Part shown: positions 36,603-44,656 of the stretch, piece by piece
Numbering within the stretch: the stretch's first letter is position 1
Layout of the letters: each line of letters begins with the position of its first letter
Origin: Niastella caeni
GTDB lineage: Bacteria > Bacteroidota > Bacteroidia > Chitinophagales > Chitinophagaceae
Reading direction: 5' to 3'
Length of the DNA: 64,000 nucleotides
Assembly: GCF_004834005.1 (NCBI RefSeq)
Contig: NZ_STFF01000006.1
Coordinates: forward strand, 372,001-436,000
Translations under genes and position numbers: made by a program
The notes under the pieces: generated by a model
Databases searched by the model: none
What the model was told of the DNA's origin: nothing
What the model saw: the letters and a program-made list of their open reading frames with translations, nothing else

Positions 36603-38435
36603 ATGAGAGGTTCAATAATAAAACGCTATTCAATACTGCTGGTAACTGTGGCTTGCGTGTCGGCCATTTCTTCGTGCAAAAAAATATTTGACGTAGAACC
36701 AGAGAACGCGGTTGATAAAACCCAGATGTACCGGAATGTTTTTGATGCCGATGCAGCAGTGATCGGCGTGTATGGCAAGCTGATGAAGCTGGCAAAGCCA
36801 TACATCCTGCTGAATGAATTACGGGGCGATCTGATGGACGTTACCCTGAATGCCGATGAAAACCTGCAACAACTGAATACGCATTCAGCCAAAGCCGACA
36901 ATCCATATATCGACCCACGGCCTTTTTATGATGTCATTATCAACTGCAACGATGTGCTGTACAATTTTGATATCATGATCAGTGAGAGCAAACTGAAGGA
37001 TATTGAATACAGACAGCGCTATTCTGATGTAGCTTCCATTCGTTCATGGGTTTACCTTCAGTTGGGCATTCATTTTGGTGAGATCCCATACGTAACCTCG
37101 CCATTGGAAGAAGCTTCAGACCTGAATGACATGTCGAAATTCCCTATGGTAAAGCTGGAAGCGCTGATCGATTCACTGGTTTCCTTTACCGAAAAGTTAC
37201 CGTTTACAGAAGATTATCCAACCGGTACTACCTTGATGACAACTGTGGATGGCTACAGCACCTCCCGGTTCTTTATCAATAAAAATATCCTGTTGGGCGA
37301 CCTGTACCTGTGGGACGGTCAGTATGACAAAGCAGCCGATCGTTACAAACGAGTAATGGAGATCAATGGCCCTTCCGGCAACAGCGAAGCTTTTTTTAAC
37401 CAATACCGGATATCAAGTTTTTCCGATGCCGGTATCTTTTATACAAGAGCGCAGGATTTTTCTTCCCTGGTTTATACACCCGGCTGGAGATATCTTTTTG
37501 AACGCAGCCAGGATAACCAGTTCAACTACGAGTGGATCTGGGTGCTGCCTTTCGACAAAAATTTTGAACCGCAAAATCCATTGATCGATCTTTTCTCGCC
37601 CAATGGTGGCAGTTACCTGGTAAAACCATCTCAACTGGCCATGGACAATTGGAATTCCCAGACGCAGGTATTTACATATGCATCGGGCACTTCTACGGCG
37701 GCAGCAGTTTTAAGAGATAATTTTCCACTCGATTCCAGGGGCCTGTTTACCTGGCGTACAATAAACGGCCAGCCGGTAATTATGAAATACCTCTATAATT
37801 ATCTCGGTACAAATCTTTTACCCATTAATTCCTTCAACAAAGCAGGAAAATGGTTCCTTACAAGAGCAGCAACACTGCATTTGCATTATGCAGAGGCCGC
37901 CAACAGGGCCGGCAAAATGAAAGTAGCGTATGCATTAACGAACAGAGGCATTAAAGAAACATATGACACACTGCCTGGCGCTGCCCGTACAAGAGATGTT
38001 ACGAAATGGCAGCAAACCTTCCTGCCCTACCCTTATGATTTTGATGCACGCGAAGGGGATGCGCCATCTTACCGTAATAACTGGTACCGCAACCAGGGCA
38101 TTCGTGGCCGCGCTGCATTGCGTTCGGCTAAGTTTGATTCGGCAAGATATTTCAACCTGGCCGCCAGCGGCTTTAACAAACCATTATCAGACAGCCTCGG
38201 CTTTCAGCAGTTCGTAGAAAACATGATCATTGATGAAAATGCGCTGGAACTGGCTTATGAAGGAAATCGCTGGCCCGATCTTGTGCGGGTTGCATTACGA
38301 AAAAATGACCCCAGCTACCTGGCCAATAAGATAGCCACCAAATTTGAACGGGCAGGCAACCCGGGCCTTGCGGCAAGTATCAGAGCCAAATTATCTAACA
38401 AAGACAATTGGTTCCTGCCATTCAAATGGAAGTAA
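36603..38435 (+). CDS. SusD/RagB-family outer membrane lipoprotein (long form)
   Basis: About 610 residues, longer than the other two SusD proteins here. From the ATG at 36603 the signal peptide ends in the lipobox AISSC (Cys25) followed by KKIFDVEPENAV; an ATG at 36594 would add only three residues. SusD features include DADAAVIGVYGKLMKL, VASIRSWVYLQLGIHFGEIP and, near the C-terminus, NALELAYEGNRWPDLVRVAL. The extra length lies in the middle and C-terminal half, where ligand loops sit. It pairs with the SusC at 33392 and is the last gene of the plus-strand locus; a nested hairpin array follows its stop. Confidence 0.9.
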   Translation: MRGSIIKRYSILLVTVACVSAISSCKKIFDVEPENAVDKTQMYRNVFDADAAVIGVYGKLMKLAKPYILLNELRGDLMDVTLNADENLQQLNTHSAKADNPYIDPRPFYDVIINCNDVLYNFDIMISESKLKDIEYRQRYSDVASIRSWVYLQLGIHFGEIPYVTSPLEEASDLNDMSKFPMVKLEALIDSLVSFTEKLPFTEDYPTGTTLMTTVDGYSTSRFFINKNILLGDLYLWDGQYDKAADRYKRVMEINGPSGNSEAFFNQYRISSFSDAGIFYTRAQDFSSLVYTPGWRYLFERSQDNQFNYEWIWVLPFDKNFEPQNPLIDLFSPNGGSYLVKPSQLAMDNWNSQTQVFTYASGTSTAAAVLRDNFPLDSRGLFTWRTINGQPVIMKYLYNYLGTNLLPINSFNKAGKWFLTRAATLHLHYAEAANRAGKMKVAYALTNRGIKETYDTLPGAARTRDVTKWQQTFLPYPYDFDAREGDAPSYRNNWYRNQGIRGRAALRSAKFDSARYFNLAASGFNKPLSDSLGFQQFVENMIIDENALELAYEGNRWPDLVRVALRKNDPSYLANKIATKFERAGNPGLAASIRAKLSNKDNWFLPFKWK

Positions 38436-38440
38436 TTCTT

Positions 38441-38580
38441 AGATGGTTTGATGGTTTAATTGCTTGATGGTTAATCGTTGAACAATTAGCTTGCAGATAT
38501 TCGCAGATCATCCCGAATATCTGCAGGCTCAGCCATCCAGCCATCAAACCATCCAGCCATCAAACCGGGTAGCCATCAAA
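38441..38580. repeat. Nested hairpin: octad arms around a perfect 12-bp stem
   Basis: Five octads of type TGATGGTT run from 38441 to 38480. Six octads of type AGCCATCA run in exact phase from 38531 to 38578, complementary to the left words. Inside lies TGCAGATATTCG (38492-38503) with its exact complement (38514-38525). The whole lies between convergent genes (susD and GH51). It may be a bidirectional 3' end structure. Confidence 0.75.
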
Positions 38581-38699
38581 TAAAGACTTTTTTGATCAAT
38601 CCCAATTGCATTAAACTTTGTTTCAGTCAGTTTCTCTGATCCGTACCCGCTTTTATTAAATAAATAAGGTTGACAAGATTGATAATGATTAATAGATCG

Positions 38700-40676
38700 T
38701 CATTCCAACTTTACCCGTAACACGCTGAATGAATAGGGAGAATTATTGAGTGTTATTTTTTTACCTTTTATTGTTATCGTTGATTCAACAGGTACTACAT
38801 TGGTTGGACTGTCGAACGAATTCAAAGCAGTAAGTTCTGCCTGCATAACAGTCAGTTTTCCTTTGGATGCGAGCTTTTTCACGCCTTCCAGTTGCAACGT
38901 ATTGTTCTGCGGTTTGTCGGACGCGTTTACCACTTTAATGATCAGTTCGTTGGTAGCAGCATCGATACAGGCCGAAGCATACAGGCTGTCCTGACCGGCC
39001 ACTACATCATTGTTCAATGAAATGGGTACTACTTTGGAACCTTTGTTCAGGGAGAACAATTTTTGTACATAGTAATCGGGAGTGCCATATGCCTGCAGGT
39101 TGTTCACCCAGATAAGATCGGGCGCCCATTGCCAGCCATCAATATGCGCAAATAACGGCGCATAGGAAGCCATCTGAACTACATCTGCATTGCGTTCGAG
39201 ACTGGTCATAAAAGCTGCTTCTGAAATGGCAGCCAGCCAGGTGTTGCGGTTGCCGCCAGCGGTTTTGTCTACGTGCGATGCATACTCCCCACCGAATACT
39301 TTTGAGCCGGTGCGGGGATAGCTATCATATCGCCGGGCATTCTGGAAGAACCACTCCGGTTTGCGGTAATAGTGCTCGTCAATGAAATCTGCATTCATCT
39401 TGCGCAATTCTCCATTTAAATAATCGAACCGCTCGCCATTGGGATCAGTTCCTGAACTGCAGATCAGTTTTATGTTGGGGTATTTTGCTTTGATGGCCGC
39501 CTGGAATGCTTTCAATCGCTCAATATATTGGGGACCCCAGTTCTCATTGCCTATGCCCATCATCTTCAGGTTAAATGGAGCGGGATGGCCCATTTCGGCC
39601 CGCACCTTGCCCCATTTGGTGCTTACATCGCCATTGGCAAATTCAATAAGATCAAGCGCATCCTGTATATAGGGATCAATAGCCTGCATAGGCACTACTT
39701 CTGCAGAATTGAACTGGCAGGCCATACCGCAGTTAAGAATAGGCAACGGTTCGGCGCCAATATCATCTGCCAGTTGGAAGTATTCAAAAAAACCAAGACC
39801 AAATGTTTGAAAATAATCCGGGGTAGCGCGGTGCGGGAATTCAATATTCCACCGGTTGATCATCAACTGTCTTTCTTCAATGGGGCCAACGGTATTCTTC
39901 CACTGGTAACGGTTCGTTAAATCAAATCCTTCTACAATACAACCGCCGGGAAAACGAATAAAACCGGGTTTCATATCGGCCAACAGTTGAATCATATCGG
40001 CGCGCATGCCGCCGCGACGGTTTTTCCAGGTATCACCGGGAAACAGGGAGATCATATCCAGGTCTATTGTACCATTTCCTTCAAACCAGATATTCAATTT
40101 GCCTTTCAGTACCGTTTCCTTTGCATGAAAGCTTACGGCTGCTTTGTGCCAGTTGTCGCCTGCTTCGGTGAGCGACAACACCGTATCGCCAATAACCTGT
40201 TTGGCTGTGTCTATAAGTTCAATATGTAATTTCGTTTGTGCCTGAGGTTGGCGATACATCAAAGAAAGATCATACCGTACGCCTTTTTTAATACCCATAC
40301 CCCGGAAGCCTTCATTGGTTAAACCCAGATCGCCTTTTGCTGCATTGTTCATGGTAACGCGCAGGAAACGGGGATTGCGTGTGTTTTCCACGCCCCGGTT
40401 TATGACCAGCATTTCGCCTTCCACAAACTTTTTACGGTTCACCGTCCAGCCCATTAGTGGTTTAAAGAACTCAAATGAGCGGTTCTTCACCATTTCAGCG
40501 TAAATACCACCATCAGCGCCCAGGTTGATATCTTCAAAAAACACACCCCACATAGTAGGCTGAATGGTTGCCGTTGGTTGTGCTGCTTTTACAACCAGCG
40601 TATGGTTTTGTTGCGAAAAAATTGGTCCACCAAGTGCAGTCATGGCCAATAGCAAAAGCGCAATTCGTTGTTTCAT
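38700..40676 (-). CDS. GH51 alpha-L-arabinofuranosidase (large, secreted)
   Basis: A 658-residue periplasmic or secreted enzyme with a signal peptide (1-21, ending PIFSQ). GH51 hallmarks are TMWGVFFEDINLGADGGIYAE at the start, GFIRFPGGCIVEG, the acid/base Glu378 in MGIGNENWG, DEHYYRKPEWF and the nucleophile Glu464 in FGGEYASH. A jelly-roll insert at about 85-215 (YDLSLMYRQPQAQTKLHIEL) resembles a carbohydrate-binding module. It removes terminal arabinofuranose from arabinan or arabinoxylan side chains. It is the last gene of the pectin cluster and appears to have its own promoter within the end of kduI. A second, shorter GH51 lies at 60342. Confidence 0.92.
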   Translation of the reverse strand: MKQRIALLLLAMTALGGPIFSQQNHTLVVKAAQPTATIQPTMWGVFFEDINLGADGGIYAEMVKNRSFEFFKPLMGWTVNRKKFVEGEMLVINRGVENTRNPRFLRVTMNNAAKGDLGLTNEGFRGMGIKKGVRYDLSLMYRQPQAQTKLHIELIDTAKQVIGDTVLSLTEAGDNWHKAAVSFHAKETVLKGKLNIWFEGNGTIDLDMISLFPGDTWKNRRGGMRADMIQLLADMKPGFIRFPGGCIVEGFDLTNRYQWKNTVGPIEERQLMINRWNIEFPHRATPDYFQTFGLGFFEYFQLADDIGAEPLPILNCGMACQFNSAEVVPMQAIDPYIQDALDLIEFANGDVSTKWGKVRAEMGHPAPFNLKMMGIGNENWGPQYIERLKAFQAAIKAKYPNIKLICSSGTDPNGERFDYLNGELRKMNADFIDEHYYRKPEWFFQNARRYDSYPRTGSKVFGGEYASHVDKTAGGNRNTWLAAISEAAFMTSLERNADVVQMASYAPLFAHIDGWQWAPDLIWVNNLQAYGTPDYYVQKLFSLNKGSKVVPISLNNDVVAGQDSLYASACIDAATNELIIKVVNASDKPQNNTLQLEGVKKLASKGKLTVMQAELTALNSFDSPTNVVPVESTITIKGKKITLNNSPYSFSVLRVKLE

Positions 40677-40727
40677 TCTATTTTGTTCTTAGTTTTTATT
40701 CGTTAACAACCATTAACCGGGACACTT

Positions 40728-40755
40728 CAAATTTATATATAAATATTTATCTCAA
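40728..40755 (-). promoter_or_regulatory. Promoter for the GH51 gene
   Basis: On the minus strand TAAATTTG (40728-40735) matches TAnnTTTG exactly, with TTG (40753-40755) 17 bases upstream. It overlaps the last codons of kduI and lies 52 bases before the GH51 start, so GH51 can be transcribed separately. Confidence 0.5.
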
Positions 40756-41577
40756 TGCAGGAATGGCGCAATGGTCCATATCGCCATAATCGAGGTTTTC
40801 ACCGGCCATTCCCCAAATGAATGTGTAATTCGATGTGCCGGCGCCGGAGTGAATGCTCCAGTTGGGGGAGATCACGGCCTGCTCGTTCTGCATCCAGATA
40901 TGCCGTGTTTCCTGCGGTTCGCCCATGAAATGACAAACGCTTTGACCATCGGGCACTTCAAAATAGAAATACACTTCCATGCGGCGATCGTGGGTATGAG
41001 CCGGCATCGTATTCCATACACTGCCGCTTTTTAATTCTGTCATGCCCATTTGTAACTGGCAAACTTCCAGTACACTGTTTACGATCAGTTTGTTGATCAC
41101 GCGGTGATTGGCTGTAGCCGGGCTGCCCAGTTCCACCACATCTGCATTGGCCCGGGATATTTTTTTGGTGGGATAGGTATGATGCGCCGGCGCTGCATTA
41201 ATATAGAACTTGGCGGGTTTGTTGCCATCGGCTGATACAAACGCTACCTGCTGCGTTCCTTTACCAATGTATAATGCTTCTTTGTAATCCAGCTCAAAGG
41301 TTTGTCCATCGGCAGTAATGGTGCCTTTGCCGCCTACATTGATGATGCCCATTTCTCTTCTTTCCAGGAAAAACTGCGCTTTCAGTTTTTCCGGGTTGGG
41401 CAGGCTTACTGGCTTTGTCACCGGCATAATGCCGCCCGCAATATAGCGGTCGTAATGCGACAAGGTAAAATGGGCTGTATCTGCTTCAAAAATTTTGTCT
41501 ATCAAAAAAGCCTTCCGCAAAGCAGCAGTATCCATTTGCTTTGCTTCATTCGGACTTATAGCTAATCGGTTATCCAT
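40747..41577 (-). CDS. kduI: 5-dehydro-4-deoxy-D-glucuronate isomerase
   Basis: A 276-residue cytoplasmic cupin enzyme, the usual family length. It converts 5-keto-4-deoxyuronate, formed from unsaturated galacturonate, to 3-deoxy-D-glycero-2,5-hexodiulosonate, the step before KduD. Metal ligands are in place: His194, His196 and Glu201 in MPAHTHDRRMEVYFYF, and His243 in NWSIHSGAGTSNYTF. The C-terminal GENLDYGDMDHCAIPALR is typical. It lies next to kduD and near GH28 polygalacturonase, which fits pectin use. No polysaccharide lyase or unsaturated-uronyl hydrolase (GH88/GH105) lies in this window, so its substrate must come from enzymes encoded elsewhere. Confidence 0.95.
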   Translation of the reverse strand: MDNRLAISPNEAKQMDTAALRKAFLIDKIFEADTAHFTLSHYDRYIAGGIMPVTKPVSLPNPEKLKAQFFLERREMGIINVGGKGTITADGQTFELDYKEALYIGKGTQQVAFVSADGNKPAKFYINAAPAHHTYPTKKISRANADVVELGSPATANHRVINKLIVNSVLEVCQLQMGMTELKSGSVWNTMPAHTHDRRMEVYFYFEVPDGQSVCHFMGEPQETRHIWMQNEQAVISPNWSIHSGAGTSNYTFIWGMAGENLDYGDMDHCAIPALR

Positions 41578-41655
41578 GATTGTTTTTTTAATCGTGATCC
41601 GGTTACGGGAATTATGATATGATTTTCCTTAAGATTATTTACTTCAAACATTGAA

Positions 41656-41900
41656 GGCAACAAGGCAACGAGGCATAAAGGCAACGAGCAAAACCCTTCT
41701 TCATATTTCATTACCCCGCCTTCTACTTCTACATTCTATATGGGATATTCAATATTCGATATTTGTATTTCCTTTCTCATTCCTCATTTTTCATTTCTCA
41801 TTTTTCATTACCCCGCCTTCTACTTCTACATTCAACATTGGATATTCAATATTGTCCTCACTTTCTCATTTCTCATTTTTCATTTCTCATTTTACATTTC
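41656..41900. repeat. Composite array with a 97-bp tandem duplication
   Basis: Four octads GGCAACGA-like (41656-41687), five TCATTTT-like heptads (41777-41811) and five more (41866-41900). A 30-base block starting TTCATTACCCCGCC occurs at 41707-41736 and again exactly 97 bases on at 41804-41833; the motif GGATATTCAATATT repeats at the same spacing (41743, 41840). The array fills most of the 326-base gap between kduI and kduD; I see no gene in it. Confidence 0.7.
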
Positions 41901-41903
41901 CAA

Positions 41904-42674
41904 CTACCTTCCCATCCATCCGCCGTCTACCGTAACAATAGTTCCGGTAACATAATCAGAGGCAGGAGAAGCCAGGTAAACGGCCGCGCCTTTCATATCT
42001 TCACCTTCGCCCCAACGGCCCGCAGGAATGCGCGACAGGATCGATTTGGCACGCTCAGGGTCATTGCGCAATGCTTCGGTATTGTCGGTTGAAATATAAC
42101 CGGGTGCAATGGCATTCACCTGTACGCCTTTGCCAGCCCATTCGTTCGACAATGCCATGGTCAACCGGGCGATAGCGCCTTTGCTGGCTGCATATCCGGG
42201 CACGGTAATACCACCCTGGAAGCTCAATAAAGAGGCGGTGAAAATGATCTTACCACTTCCCCGCTGGATCATGTCCTTGCCAAATTCGCGGCTTAAAATA
42301 AACTGGGCGTTAAGATTTACGTTGATCACCTCATCCCAGTATTCGTCAGGATGCTCGGCGGCGGGTTTACGCATGATGGTGCCGGCGTTGCAAAATAAAA
42401 TATCAACCGGCGCACATTCGCCCTTTACTTTGTCGATGAACGTGTACAAGGCTTTGCGATCGTTGAAATCGGCCTGATAGGCTTTGAAAGAACGGCCGGT
42501 AGCTTCTACTTCCTGCTGAACTTTACTGCCTGTTAATTCAAGACTGGCGGATACGCCAATAATGTCGGCGCCTGCTTCGGCCAGTGCAACAGCAATGGAT
42601 TTACCGATGCCTCTTTTGCAGCCTGTAACCAGTGCGGTTTTGCCTGCCAGGGAAAATTTTGAAAGAATGCTCAT
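41904..42674 (-). CDS. kduD: SDR oxidoreductase, probable 2-dehydro-3-deoxy-D-gluconate 5-dehydrogenase
   Basis: A 256-residue short-chain dehydrogenase. The cofactor loop is TGCKRGIG (17-24), the NAG motif is at 96-98 and the catalytic residues are Ser148, Tyr161 and Lys165 (GYAASKGAIARL). The start SILSKFSLAGKTALVTG and the end TGTIVTVDGGWMGR are typical of KduD, which reduces 3-deoxy-D-glycero-2,5-hexodiulosonate to 2-keto-3-deoxygluconate with NADH. Its neighbour kduI supplies the substrate, which makes the assignment more likely than other SDR functions such as gluconate 5-dehydrogenase. Cytoplasmic. The gap to kduI is filled with repeat arrays rather than a promoter that I can recognise. 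Confidence 0.85.
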   Translation of the reverse strand: MSILSKFSLAGKTALVTGCKRGIGKSIAVALAEAGADIIGVSASLELTGSKVQQEVEATGRSFKAYQADFNDRKALYTFIDKVKGECAPVDILFCNAGTIMRKPAAEHPDEYWDEVINVNLNAQFILSREFGKDMIQRGSGKIIFTASLLSFQGGITVPGYAASKGAIARLTMALSNEWAGKGVQVNAIAPGYISTDNTEALRNDPERAKSILSRIPAGRWGEGEDMKGAAVYLASPASDYVTGTIVTVDGGWMGR

Positions 42675-42737
42675 ATTGAATGTTGTTAACTAAGTACAAT
42701 GGTGGTAAAGGTGAATCTCCTTGCGGTCACATGAAAA

Positions 42738-42818
42738 AATCGTGAAACGGCAAACAGCAAACGTGAAAAAGAATTCGACGCCTCTGCTTTCACGTTTCAC
42801 CTTTCACGCTTCACGATT
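42738..42818. repeat. Heptad hairpin (GTGAAAC / TTTCACG arms)
   Basis: Left arm 42738-42768 and right arm 42788-42818 match as reverse complements in 24 of 31 positions. Each is made of heptads: CGTGAAA words on the left, TTTCACG words on the right. It lies in the 352-base gap between the kduD start and the GH28 stop. Confidence 0.7.
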
Positions 42819-42940
42819 CGAGTTGTAACCGGGCTGCAATTTCCTGTATGAGGGGCGGACTACCAAATTTTGTCGCGGGAGAAGTCTATCTGTTTGCTGT
42901 TCACAGGCTTACGTAATTTGTGCCAGGATAATTTCAGACA

Positions 42941-42981
42941 CAAAAATGCCAATTACACATATGGCACAATGTAATTGGCAT
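42941..42981 (-). terminator. Intrinsic terminator of the GH28 gene
   Basis: ATGCCAATTACA (42946-42957) and TGTAATTGGCAT (42970-42981) form a perfect 12-base stem. Read on the minus strand it is followed by TTTTTG, 46 bases past the GH28 stop. Confidence 0.65.
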
Positions 42982-43026
42982 GCTTGTTTTCTACTATTTA
43001 AGTAGGAAATGCAAAAAAAGGAGATC

Positions 43027-44565
43027 TTATTTCCAAACCATCACCGCTTTGCTTTTCTCAAACGGCAGTTTCATTGTTTGCAGCACGGGAGTTGGTACGT
43101 CTTTTAATACTATGACCGGAGCTGTTTTGGCGGTTGGGATCTGCAATCCCTGTACCTGCAGTTTTTGTACATCATCAAAAATAACAGCCGGCCGAAAATC
43201 TTCTTTCTGGTATTGCATCTTGATATTCTTTAACTGAATGCCGGTGACATGCCGTACATACAACCCCCAGCAGGGCAATTCGCCAAACATGGAGAATTCA
43301 GGATAATCCTGCGCCTTTTCGGGTACCTTTTGCAGGGAGTCAATGGCAAAATGCGCCACCTGCTTATTACCGCCGCCTTCGTAGGTAATACTGATATTTT
43401 CCAATATAACATCTTCAACAGGATGACCGGGTAAACCGGTTATGGAAGCAGGAAAAACATTGTGCGGGTAGGCAACCACCGGTCCATCCATTTCATATCC
43501 CTTATCGGGTTTGCCGGCGGGCACTTCTACCTTAACGTTAGAGATCCTGATGCGCCTTACTTTTCCTATTGCCGCCTCCGTTTTGCGATGGCCCAGGCGA
43601 ATAAAAATGGCATTGCCGGTGTTCGTTGCTTTTATATTCTCCACCGTTATATTTTCCAGTGTACCGCCGTCTACCGACTCCAGCGCAATGGCCGACCGGT
43701 ACGTATCGTATATCTTGATATTCTTTACCGTAACATTTTTGAATCCGCCATGCGATGCCGTACCAAACTTCAGGGCACTGGCGCTGGAACGCACAATGCA
43801 ATCGCTGATCACGATATTCTCACAAAAGGTATTGGGATTACCAGATTTTAAACAAATGCCATCATCATCGGCATTCACATTACAGCGGGTAACTATAACA
43901 TTGCGGCAGTCATCGATATCAATACCATCGTTATTGTAGTATGCCGTGCTTTGTACGCGGATACTGTCGATAGTTAGATTGGTGCACTCCCGGTACGTTT
44001 GCACCCAGCAGGCGGCATCTTTAAAAAGTACGCCGGTAATGGTTACCTGGTCGCAGTTTTTGAAAGTAAGCAGGTGCGGGCGGTTGAACTCCGCCGAGCG
44101 CATTTGCCCCCAGGGATTTACCGTTTGCCATTGGGGATCCTGCAGCGTACCTTCTTTTAACATGCGGTCAACATCCGCTACCACTTCACGCCCACGCCCG
44201 TCGATGGTGCCGGTACCCGTGATGGAAATATGGTCCTGCTTGTCGGCAATGATCAGGGCCGATGCGCGAACGCCGCCATAATCTGAACGCTTGGTACTAC
44301 CCAACAGCAAAGCATTAGCCGATACGTGCAATTCAACTCCCGAACGCAACTGGATAACACCGGTTACGAATTTTCCGGCAGGCACCAATACGCGGCCCCC
44401 GCCAGCAGCAGCAGCACTATCGATGGCTTTTTGAATAGCCACTGTATTATTGGTAGCGCTATCGCCAACAGCGCCGAAAGTGGTTATGTCAAATACTTTT
44501 TTTTGTTGACTGAAAACGCCTGTTGTAACAATCATTAATAAGAAGAATACGCCTGATTTTTTCAT
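43027..44565 (-). CDS. GH28-family polygalacturonase-like enzyme
   Basis: A 512-residue exported protein: signal peptide 1-19 (ending GVFSQ), then the beta-helix opening FDITTFGAVGDSATNNTVAIQ of GH28. Catalytic acids are visible as Asp213 in NNDGIDIDD and Asp234/Asp235 in ADDDGICLKSGN. The usual GHG is SHGG here (His272), and the RIK motif is not obvious, which places it in a variant branch seen in Bacteroidota. Substrate is probably a galacturonan or rhamnogalacturonan fragment in the periplasm. It shares the strand with GH92 upstream and kduD downstream, but a terminator at 42941-42981 separates it from kduD. Confidence 0.85.
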   Translation of the reverse strand: MKKSGVFFLLMIVTTGVFSQQKKVFDITTFGAVGDSATNNTVAIQKAIDSAAAAGGGRVLVPAGKFVTGVIQLRSGVELHVSANALLLGSTKRSDYGGVRASALIIADKQDHISITGTGTIDGRGREVVADVDRMLKEGTLQDPQWQTVNPWGQMRSAEFNRPHLLTFKNCDQVTITGVLFKDAACWVQTYRECTNLTIDSIRVQSTAYYNNDGIDIDDCRNVIVTRCNVNADDDGICLKSGNPNTFCENIVISDCIVRSSASALKFGTASHGGFKNVTVKNIKIYDTYRSAIALESVDGGTLENITVENIKATNTGNAIFIRLGHRKTEAAIGKVRRIRISNVKVEVPAGKPDKGYEMDGPVVAYPHNVFPASITGLPGHPVEDVILENISITYEGGGNKQVAHFAIDSLQKVPEKAQDYPEFSMFGELPCWGLYVRHVTGIQLKNIKMQYQKEDFRPAVIFDDVQKLQVQGLQIPTAKTAPVIVLKDVPTPVLQTMKLPFEKSKAVMVWK

Positions 44566-44592
44566 ATGATTATTTTAGTTCTGAGTTCTTTT

Positions 44593-44656
44593 GTTATTGA
44601 GTTATTAGTGATTGAATACATGACCTTACCAACTTAATAACTAACAACTCAATAAC
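44593..44656. repeat. Octad hairpin spanning the GH92 stop codon
   Basis: Left arm 44593-44617 (GTTATTGA words) and right arm 44632-44656 (complementary CTCAATAA words) agree in 21 of 25 positions. The TGA stop of the GH92 gene (44649-44651) is within the right arm, so on the minus strand the hairpin starts at the stop codon. Confidence 0.7.

Noticed and set aside
41651..42092. Several overlapping short plus-strand frames of about 70-110 codons
   Set aside because: They run through the TCATTTT heptad arrays and the antisense of kduD; the repeated Phe/Ser/His strings are by-products of the repeats.
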